A stretch of 22,120 nucleotides of DNA, taken from assembly GCA_937997955.1 (NCBI GenBank), contig CALLDR010000012.1, forward strand, positions 1-22,120, read 5' to 3'. This document shows, in pieces, positions 7,412 to 14,000 of the stretch. The notes beneath the pieces were generated by a model, which was not told where the DNA came from, made no database searches, and saw only the letters and a list, made by a program, of their open reading frames with translations. Positions within the stretch are counted from its first letter, which is position 1. Each line of letters begins with the position of its first letter. The position numbers were made by a program, and so were the translations under genes. Origin of the DNA: an uncultured Emergencia sp. Lineage in GTDB: Bacteria; Bacillota; Clostridia; Peptostreptococcales; Anaerovoracaceae.

Positions 7412-8149
7412 ATGGAACTGATTTATACGAAGACAAAGACCATCCAGAAGGACAAGTCCTCTGGCTTCTGTCCCGGATGTATGCACGATACCGTCATCAA
7501 GCTGATCGGCGAGGTGATGGAAGAGCTGGATATCGCGGACAGGATCATCTCTGTTACCGGCGTCGGCTGCTGCGGCCTGCTCATGGACTATATCGACTAC
7601 GACTATATCCAGTGCGCCCATGGCCGTGCCTGCGCCGTAGCCAGCGGCATCAAGCGGACCAATCCGGACAAGATCGTCTATACATATCAGGGAGACGGAG
7701 ATCTGGCGTCCATCGGCCTGGCCGAGTCCATCTCCGCGGCAAACAGAGGCGAGAACTTTACCGTCATCTTTGTCAACAACGGCATCTACGGCATGACCGG
7801 CGGGCAGATGGCGCCGACCACACTTTTAGGCATGAAAGCGTCAACCGCGCCGATGGGCAGAAACGCCAAGGAACACGGTTATCCGATGCACGTATGTGAA
7901 ATGCTGGATACGCTGACGGCTCCCGCTTTCCTGGCCAGGACCAGCTGCAACAGCCCGCAGAACGTGATCAAGACGAAAAACGCCATCAAGAAGGCGTTCC
8001 AGAACCAGATCGACGGCAAAGGCTTTTCCATGGTGGAGATCGTCACCAGCTGTCCGACCAACTGGGGCATGGAGGCGCTGGAGGCCCTGGATTATCTGGA
8101 AGAAAAGATGTTCAGGGAATTTCCTCTGGGCGTGATCAGAGACAGATAG
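7412..8149 (+). CDS. vorA: 2-oxoacid:ferredoxin oxidoreductase, beta subunit (TPP-binding)
   Basis: This 245-residue catalytic subunit binds the thiamine diphosphate. The TPP motif runs from GDGD at residues 94-97 to VNNGIYGMTGGQ at 121-132. CPGC at 20-23, a further CC at 53-54 and a late Cys in TSCPTNWG are the expected ligands of the proximal [4Fe-4S] cluster. It starts two bases after the vorB stop, with AAGGAGG overlapping the vorB end, so translation is coupled. Length is short but usual for the four-subunit class. Confidence 0.92.
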   Translation: MELIYTKTKTIQKDKSSGFCPGCMHDTVIKLIGEVMEELDIADRIISVTGVGCCGLLMDYIDYDYIQCAHGRACAVASGIKRTNPDKIVYTYQGDGDLASIGLAESISAANRGENFTVIFVNNGIYGMTGGQMAPTTLLGMKASTAPMGRNAKEHGYPMHVCEMLDTLTAPAFLARTSCNSPQNVIKTKNAIKKAFQNQIDGKGFSMVEIVTSCPTNWGMEALEALDYLEEKMFREFPLGVIRDR

Positions 8150-8158
8150 GAGGCATGT

Positions 8159-8740
8159 ATGGAAACTAATATTTGCATCGCTGGATTCGGCGGACAGGGC
8201 GTCATGACCATCGGCAAGTTTCTCGCCCAGGCGGTCTGTGACGCCACGGAGCTGAACACCGTATTTTTCCCTACCTACGGCGCTGAGCAGAGAGGCGGCA
8301 CGGCCAACTGCTTCGTGGTCATTTCTGACAAAAAGATCGGCACGCCGAAGGCGGACCAAATGGATGACCTGATCATTCTGAACAACCCGTCTCTGGCCAA
8401 GTTCGCGGGCACCCTGAAGCCGGGCGGCAATCTCTTCATCAACGATACCATCGTCACCGATGAGATCTGCCGGGACGATATTCAGGTCATCCGCGTCCCC
8501 GGCACGGAGATCGCCATGGAGCTGGGCAATACCAAAGTCCTCAACGTCATCATGCTGGGCGCTTACATCGGTTATACCGAGGTCTTCCCCGTGGACGTCA
8601 TGTGGCGCACCATCGAGGCTAAGCTGAGCAAAAAGCCGAAGCTGCTGCCGATGAACCGGGAAGCCTTCGAGAAAGGCCTTGCCATCGGAAGGGAGGCCGC
8701 GAAAAACGCGGAAAACGTATCAAGGACCGCAGCCCTCTGA
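8159..8740 (+). CDS. vorC: 2-oxoacid:ferredoxin oxidoreductase, gamma subunit
   Basis: This 193-residue gamma subunit (POR/KOR domain III) contacts the CoA substrate. It opens with the family signature IAGFGGQGVMTIGKFLAQA, and GAEQRGGTANCFVVIS follows. It starts nine bases after vorA with TAGGAGG as ribosome binding site. It completes the D-B-A-C subunit set, so the operon encodes a full enzyme. No strong terminator follows, so some read-through into the LysR gene is possible. Confidence 0.92.
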   Translation: METNICIAGFGGQGVMTIGKFLAQAVCDATELNTVFFPTYGAEQRGGTANCFVVISDKKIGTPKADQMDDLIILNNPSLAKFAGTLKPGGNLFINDTIVTDEICRDDIQVIRVPGTEIAMELGNTKVLNVIMLGAYIGYTEVFPVDVMWRTIEAKLSKKPKLLPMNREAFEKGLAIGREAAKNAENVSRTAAL

Positions 8741-8772
8741 CGTGTGAAAAAACTCCGTCTGACACCCTTTGA

Positions 8773-8801
8773 TTGCGAAAAGGCGGAAAATATGGTAAAA
8801 T
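8773..8801 (+). promoter_or_regulatory. Predicted promoter of the LysR-type regulator gene
   Basis: TTGCGA (8773-8778) and TAAAAT (8796-8801) are separated by exactly 17 bases. The leader to the ATG at 8836 is about 28 bases. The same two hexamers with the same spacing occur before the toxin-antitoxin pair. Confidence 0.65.
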
Positions 8802-8835
8802 ACCTTTAGAAGCAAGACTAAAGGTGGACAAAGAG

Positions 8836-9774
8836 ATGCTCAACGATTTACAGATCGAATATTTTTTGACCGTGGCGGAAACGCTGAACTTTACCAAATC
8901 GGCGGAGAAGCTGTACGTGACCCAGTCGGCGGTGAGCAGGCAGATCGCGGCCATCGAGAATGAGCTGGGCGTGGTGCTGTTTGACCGCACCTATAAGAAG
9001 ATCGAGCTGACGGAGGCCGGACAGCTGTTCCGGGATTTTTTCATCGAGCAGCGGAAGACTTTCCTCCGCGTGCTGGACCGGGCCCTGCTGACCAATCAGA
9101 ACCGCATCGGCCAGGTCATCGTCGGTTATCTGGAGGGCTGGGACCTGTCGCCGGTGATCGTGGACATCATAAACCGGTTCACGGACACCTATCCCAACGT
9201 GGAGGTGGTGCTGGTGTGCATGAGCGGCAAGGAGCTGATCACGTCTCTGCGTCACGAAAACGTGGACGTCATCATCGGCGTGCGCCAGTCGCTGGACCAC
9301 TACAAGGGCATCTCTGTAGAGGACTATCACACCATTCCGCGGGTGCTGCTCTTCGGCAAGAAGTATGAACAAAGGGTGTCCGGCGGACTTTCTCTGGACA
9401 GCTTCAGGGACGCGACGTTTTTTACGGTGCCTGACGAGGAAGAGGAGGGGTGCCGCGACGCGATCCTGCAGTGCTGCAGCGGGTACGGCTTTACCCCGAA
9501 GATCCAGGTGGTCCCCAACCGGGAATCGGTGGTGGCGTGCGTGCAGAGCGGCATGGGCGTGGCCATCAGCGACGGCTGGTCGAGAGCCCTGTACAGCCCG
9601 GAGCTGTCGTTTCTGAAGCTGGAGCCGCGGTTTGACTTTATGGTGGCGACGGCCATGAACGACGCGAGAAAGAACAAGGAGGCCGTGATCCTGGCCAACG
9701 AACTCAGCTATAACATGAGTTTGCCGGAGAATAAGAAGGAAATACTCGTCAATTGTAAAATGCCGGACGATTAG
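8836..9774 (+). CDS. LysR-type transcriptional regulator
   Basis: This 312-residue regulator has a winged helix-turn-helix at about residues 3-62 (FTKSAEKLYVTQSAVSRQIAAIE, then LFDRT) and a periplasmic-binding-like effector domain from about residue 90. The ATG at 8836 follows AAAGGTGG. An upstream in-frame extension to 8773 overlaps the promoter and is rejected. Its position directly after the vor operon suggests that it controls buk-ptb-vor in response to an oxoacid or acyl-CoA-related effector. A T-N11-A palindrome about 60 bases before the operon start is a plausible site. No copy of that palindrome was seen before its own gene. Confidence 0.88.
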   Translation: MLNDLQIEYFLTVAETLNFTKSAEKLYVTQSAVSRQIAAIENELGVVLFDRTYKKIELTEAGQLFRDFFIEQRKTFLRVLDRALLTNQNRIGQVIVGYLEGWDLSPVIVDIINRFTDTYPNVEVVLVCMSGKELITSLRHENVDVIIGVRQSLDHYKGISVEDYHTIPRVLLFGKKYEQRVSGGLSLDSFRDATFFTVPDEEEEGCRDAILQCCSGYGFTPKIQVVPNRESVVACVQSGMGVAISDGWSRALYSPELSFLKLEPRFDFMVATAMNDARKNKEAVILANELSYNMSLPENKKEILVNCKMPDD

Positions 9775-9817
9775 GCATGGGCGATGGCCGCCCGCGCCGA
9801 AAGGTCCGGCATTTTTT
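9759..9817 (+). terminator. Intrinsic terminator of the LysR-type regulator
   Basis: AATGCCGGAC (9759-9768) pairs exactly with GTCCGGCATT (9804-9813), and six T end the run at 9817. The left arm overlaps the last codons of the gene. An inner GGGCG/CGCCC pairing extends the stem. Confidence 0.9.
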
Positions 9818-9934
9818 GTGCCAGAGTTCAGCAGCCTCCATGGTCTGACTGGAATCCGGGAGCTTCCCGGGAGCGCGGCGATGAACCGGGAGATAAAATC
9901 CAGTACGGGAGGAATCGATCACGGACTTTCGAGG

Positions 9935-10033
9935 GTTGCGCCACTTTTTGGCGCTGTTTATGTACCATACGGCGCATCCCCTGTGCCGCACGCCACTTTT
10001 ACCTGATTTCTAAGCTTCGTGCGGCGCACAGAG
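9935..10033. repeat. Dispersed intergenic repeat, copy A
   Basis: This copy matches 21832-21930 in the same orientation. The strongest shared blocks are TGTACCATACGGCGC and the 30 bases from CACGCCACTTTTACCTGA to AAGCTTCGT. Inside, GCCGCACG (about 9985-9992) pairs with CGTGCGGC and CTGTGC with GCACAG, so the unit folds as a stem-loop. Small open frames appear on both strands in both copies, but the codon changes do not suggest coding. Confidence 0.8.
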
Positions 10034-10036
10034 GTG

Positions 10037-10102
10037 AAATGTTGCTGCAATATTCCACAGAATTCCATGTGTAGGAAATATTGTATGGAGGTTGAAACAT
10101 TT
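10037..10102. repeat. Imperfect long inverted repeat
   Basis: AAATGTT (10037-10043) pairs with AACATTT (10096-10102). Inside it CAATATTCC (10048-10056) pairs with GGAAATATTG (10074-10083), with one bulge. It directly follows repeat copy A. Its GAAATGTTGC segment recurs in inverted form near 22066. Confidence 0.5.
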
Positions 10103-10231
10103 TCTTGAAAATTATGCGCTGTAATTCTCATAATTTATCCGGCGTCGCGCCGTATCAAAGCTGCTTTGCATCAAAAAGTGGCGTGAAGCTTTAAATTTTA
10201 AATTGCGTGAATTGGATTTTTGTTTTTTCAT

Positions 10232-10338
10232 GGGTCGGCCCTGACCTGAATAGGGCGGGGAAGCTGAGGTGCGGAACGCACCTTTCAGCGCTGTTTATAT
10301 AAGTAAAAACCATGCGGTGGACGCATGGCTCAGTTTTT
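10232..10338 (+). ncRNA. Candidate structured RNA: H-type pseudoknot, hairpin, terminator
   Basis: GGTC (10233-10236) pairs with GACC (10243-10246). The loop bases GCCCT (10238-10242) pair with AGGGC (10252-10256), which makes an H-type pseudoknot. A second hairpin follows: GCTGA and GGTGCG with CGCACC and TCAGC, 10263-10289, with a GAA loop. A terminator-like hairpin then closes it: CATGCG/CGCATG with outer AAAAAC/GTTTTT, 10305-10338. The order resembles a small RNA or a riboswitch with its terminator. No promoter could be fixed and I do not recognise the family. Confidence 0.4.
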
Positions 10339-10370
10339 GTCGGTCGCGGTGGAAAACCGGATGGCTAGTC

Positions 10371-10390
10371 TCAAAAAGTACACTTTTTGA
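10371..10390. repeat. Palindrome of the TCAAAAAGT family, copy 1
   Basis: TCAAAAAGT and ACTTTTTGA are exact inverted repeats around a two-base centre. A near-identical palindrome stands 197 bases downstream. Confidence 0.6.
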
Positions 10391-10567
10391 CATCAAATCG
10401 ACATCAGAATTCCGCGTATTTTTTACTTCTGAGGAGAACCTTTTTTCTCCTTTTCAACTTGATTCTATCACAAAATATACATAAAAGCAACACGGAATTT
10501 GCCCTTTTCGACAATTTTTTCCAAATTGAACACATAATTTAGCGGTGTTTAAGAATTCCTATGCCGA

Positions 10568-10591
10568 TATCAAAAAGTGTGCTTTTTGATA
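10568..10591. repeat. Palindrome of the TCAAAAAGT family, copy 2
   Basis: TATCAAAAAG pairs perfectly with CTTTTTGATA around a TGTG loop. It lies just upstream of the cobalamin riboswitch, close to where its transcript should begin. A half-site ATCAAAAAGTG also occurs at 10170-10180. Confidence 0.6.
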
Positions 10592-10617
10592 CTTCTGGAA
10601 TTAAATTTTATGTATGC

Positions 10618-10790
10618 GCTGTGTTCTTCTTTTAGAGAAGCTAAGAGGGAAGCAGGTGAGAGACCTGCACGGACCCGCCACTGTATTTGAGGAGTTTTCC
10701 ATTGAGGCATGAGCCTCCCACTGGGACAAGAGCCTGGGAAGGGAATGGAAGATGAGAATTCATAAGTCAGGAGACCTGCACAGGACATTT
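10618..10790 (+). promoter_or_regulatory. Cobalamin (AdoCbl-type) riboswitch aptamer
   Basis: The consensus blocks appear in order. They are GGGAA near 10648, GGTGAGAGACC and then CGGACCCGCCACTGTA (10670-10685), CCACTGGGA with CTGGGAAGG near 10720-10742, and the B12 box AGTCAGGAGACCTGC at 10765-10779. TGTTC (10622-10626) can close stem P1 with GGACA (10783-10787). The family binds coenzyme B12 and usually lowers expression of the gene below. Here an intrinsic terminator follows at 10857-10910 and the exported transcobalamin-like protein gene at 11093, which points to control by premature termination. A tentative promoter upstream is TTGAAC (10527-10532) with TAAGAA 18 bases on. Confidence 0.94.
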
Positions 10791-10839
10791 CTTCTATTGC
10801 CGACGGGACTTTTTGGCATATTGATGGAAGGGAAAGTAT

Positions 10840-10863
10840 ATTGCAGTGAATACGGACTGTAAT
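10840..10863 (+). other. Candidate antiterminator hairpin
   Basis: ATTGCAGT (10840-10847) pairs with ACTGTAAT (10856-10863), with one G-U pair. The right arm uses seven bases of the terminator's left arm, so the two hairpins exclude each other. This is the switch expected between a riboswitch aptamer and its terminator. Confidence 0.5.
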
Positions 10864-10910
10864 CAACGAGATGATAAGTTTAGGAAACGAATCGTTGATT
10901 GCAGTTTTTT
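10857..10910 (+). terminator. Riboswitch-linked intrinsic terminator
   Basis: CTGTAATCAACGA (10857-10869) pairs with TCGTTGATTGCAG (10892-10904) over 13 bases with one G-U, followed by six T. It lies between the aptamer and the surface-protein gene. Transcription must pass it to reach 11093. Confidence 0.92.
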
Positions 10911-11092
10911 CATTTTTATATCTTTTGATCCTTATATGGCGATGTAAAATGGAAAGTATCGTCCATAGGAGCAAAGACAAGGATATTGATGTGAACAGAT
11001 AAGAAAAAAGTCTGTTGACATAGCTTCTGCATAAGCGGAAGCTTGTAAACGTAAATATTCTCTCAGTTGAGAGAAACGGAAAGGAGATTTGC
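10911..11092 (+). other. Structured leader between terminator and surface-protein gene
   Basis: Three clear hairpins lie in this 182-base stretch: GTGAACAGA with TCTGTTGAC (10991-11019, one mismatch), AGCTTCTGC with GCGGAAGCT around ATAA (11022-11043), and TTCTCTCA with TGAGAGAA (11058-11075). The last one ends five bases before the AAAGGAG ribosome binding site (11080-11086). A TTGACA at 11015 has no matching -10 box at normal spacing, so a separate promoter is not supported. Confidence 0.55.
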
Positions 11093-14000
11093 ATGAAGAA
11101 GCAAATGAAAAAAGCTTTTGCGATCATCATGGTGCTGATGATGGTGTTTGCAATGAGCACAACTGCGTTTGCAAGCAATGAAGACAATCCATCCATAACA
11201 GAGAAGGAAGGCATTGGATTTACTGTGAGCAGTGCTAATGGGGAGACATTAACGGTTCAAGAAGCACCTATGGAGGGTTTCAATCGATATGTTGTGGATG
11301 CTTCAGAAAATAGTATCTTGATTAGCAGTGAAGGCCCTATATTACTAGATGCTATAACTGAGGATATGAATTTTGATTACAGTAGACCAGAGGGATCCAT
11401 GGAAGACGAAGTCATAATAAAAGATCCATGGCGGGTTCATCGACCATCGTATTCTCGAACAGAGATAGACTCAGATTTCAACGATTTTCTTACAGGCATT
11501 GATATATCAGAAGATGAATATAGTAAGCTATCAGTTCTGGCTATTTATGATAGTATTGAGGATGAGGACTTTTCAGGTATTCTCATAATTCGTTGGAAAG
11601 CTGATAAATCTTTGCAATTTGATTTAGAGGGAGAAGGTACAGAAGAAAATCCTTATTTGATCAAAACAAGTGAAGATCTCGTTACAATATCAAAGTTTGT
11701 CACATCGGGAGAAACATATAGTGGAAAATATTTTAATCTTACAGATAATATTACTCTGCCAGAGAATTGGACTCCAATTGGTTCTCTCAAGGATGGCATA
11801 ACGGAATACGGAACAGACAGTAATCGCCTGCAGGCTATAGATCAGACAAATCCTTTTTCTGGAAATATTGACGGAAAGGGGTTTACTATTACCGTTCCAA
11901 ATGGAGGCTTACCACTTTTGGGAGCTATTAAAGGTTCTACAATAAAGAACATCAATATTTATGGCGAAAAAATCAAGGGTTATGGTCTGATTCAATACTA
12001 TACTGTAGGATCAACAGGAACGATTGATAATGTGACTATTAAATCAGGATCTCATATTTTAAGATCTGGGCTTCTTGGAGGTTATGGAAATGAACCTGTG
12101 AATATCTATAATTGCACCGTCGAAAAAGGTGTTATCATTGGAGATGATGGAACATGGGGAGATTTAGGCGATACAACCTATTTTTATATGTATGTAGGAA
12201 ATATTGATCATAAAGATTGTATCGGTTCCTTTGCAGGTGCTTGGAATGGAACAATTAATAATTGCGTTAGTTATGCAACTGTTTATGGAAGAAATAATGT
12301 GGGTGGTATTGTAGGATTTAAGGGGCAATCTATGCGCGATTCTTATGTGAGTGATTGTGCCTTTTATGGGGATATTATAGGAACTGGTACCATGGTTGGC
12401 GGAATAGTTGGTAGCGGTTATACTGCAGGATCAGCGCCAGCAACTCCTTGTGTTACCATAGAGAATTGTTATGCAACGGGGAATATCCGCGGAGTCGATA
12501 AAGTTGGAGGTATTTTCGGCGGAGAGGCTGGAAGCGTATCCAATTGGAATAACGGAATTGGACGTATCAGAAATAATTATTTTGCTGGAACAGTATCAAC
12601 TGAAACAGAAAATGCAGCTGTGGGGAGCATTATTGGATACATGCGCTCTATGAATAGATATAATGATGTACGCAGCAATTACTATGTAGAGAATTGCGGT
12701 GCGTCAAAACCAATTGGTGCAGTTGATATAGTTATCAACCAAAATTACAAGTCATATAACGAATATCTGCACTATGGAAGAACCGATGATCCAATGAATG
12801 ACAATTCTGGCACGATTGCAAAGGAAATCAAAAAAAGTCAGTTGACCGACAACAGTTTGGTTGATCTTTTGAATAGTGGGAAATTCGGAAGAAATGATTG
12901 GCAACAGGGGAAAGATTATCCGGTGTTTGGGAATGAGAAACATATTATTGGAATTGTAAGCAGAGAGTATGGCCACGAATGGCTAGAGTGTAGCTCAGAA
13001 ATTGAAATCAAAGATGACTACTCAAATTTAATGAAAGATAGACTATATATCATTATAAAATATAGCGATGGTACAAGTGAGAAACTAAATCCTTCTGTAG
13101 GATCATTTTCTGGCGTGGATTTTGAAAAAGAGGGATATCAACTCGCAACTTTCACCTATGAAAATTATGAGATGACTTTTGGTGTCAAAGTGACAAAAAG
13201 CCGGACTGAAGCTGAAAAAATAAACGTGACGGTATCTATTCTTGGCTTTGATCCAAGTAATGCAGAAACCGATGTGGTTCATTCAATAACAGCAGATAAT
13301 CTGGTGACTTGGGTTAATGCGAAAGCAGTTAGTACTTACACTGATAAAACTGCCTTAGATGCGGTACTGAGCGCGTGCACCAACGGAGGATATTTAGTAA
13401 CGTGCCCGGATGGGGAAAACATCACAGCTTTAACTAAAGGCTCCACAGTTCTTAAAAACGGAGCTAATGGGAAAAATGGAGAATGGCTCTATACCATTAA
13501 TGGAGAATATACTAATACGCCACTTGGAAAACAGACGATTAAAGATGGAGATGTAATAGTGTTTCACTATTCTGAAGATCAGGAAGCAGATTATGGAAGT
13601 GCAAATAAACCTGATCCGAGTCCAGTTACCCCAGGGGAAGATAAGATTAAGGTTACCTTTAGACTGATTGGCTCGCAAAAAGCGGAAGAAGATGTGGATT
13701 TGTCTGTTCCAACGGATTTGCCAAACTATGAGACATGGATTTCGACGAAAACATATGAACTTCCGGAAGGAAGCACAGTCTATGATTTGTTTTGCAAAGC
13801 GCTGCAGGATGCTGGCCTTAGTGAAACTGGCGCTGCCAGCAACTATGTGAGATCTATTACATCTCCAAAAGGAGAGAGCCTGGGAGAATTTGATAATGGT
13901 CGGTATTCGGGATGGATGTATACTGTCAACGGAAGTCACGTAAATGTAGGTCTTTTGTATTATTCCTTAAAAGACGGCGATCAGGTTATCTGGCACTATG

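Larger units (their letters stand above)
9818..10617. other. Gene-free region rich in repeats and palindromes
   Basis: I see no credible protein gene in these 800 bases. Short open frames over 9750-10074 coincide with a dispersed repeat and are not believed. The region contains that repeat, an imperfect long hairpin (10037-10102), a pseudoknot-plus-hairpin RNA candidate (10232-10338) and palindromes of a TCAAAAAGT family (10371 and 10568). Confidence 0.7.

Noticed and set aside
9749..10074. Small open frames on both strands in repeat copy A, with similar peptides in copy B
   Set aside because: The peptide likeness follows from the DNA repeat. The shared part is short, the rest differs entirely, and no ribosome binding site is present.
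10232..10338. Signal recognition particle or 6S RNA
   Set aside because: The conserved GGAAGGAAGCA loop of SRP RNA is absent, and the long bulged rod of 6S RNA does not form.
11015..11043. Separate promoter with TTGACA just before the surface-protein gene
   Set aside because: No acceptable -10 box lies 16-18 bases downstream, and the bases there form the stem at 11022-11043.
10570..11214. 214-residue minus-strand open frame over the riboswitch
   Set aside because: It covers the aptamer, terminator and signal peptide of the surface protein and has no start signal or domain.
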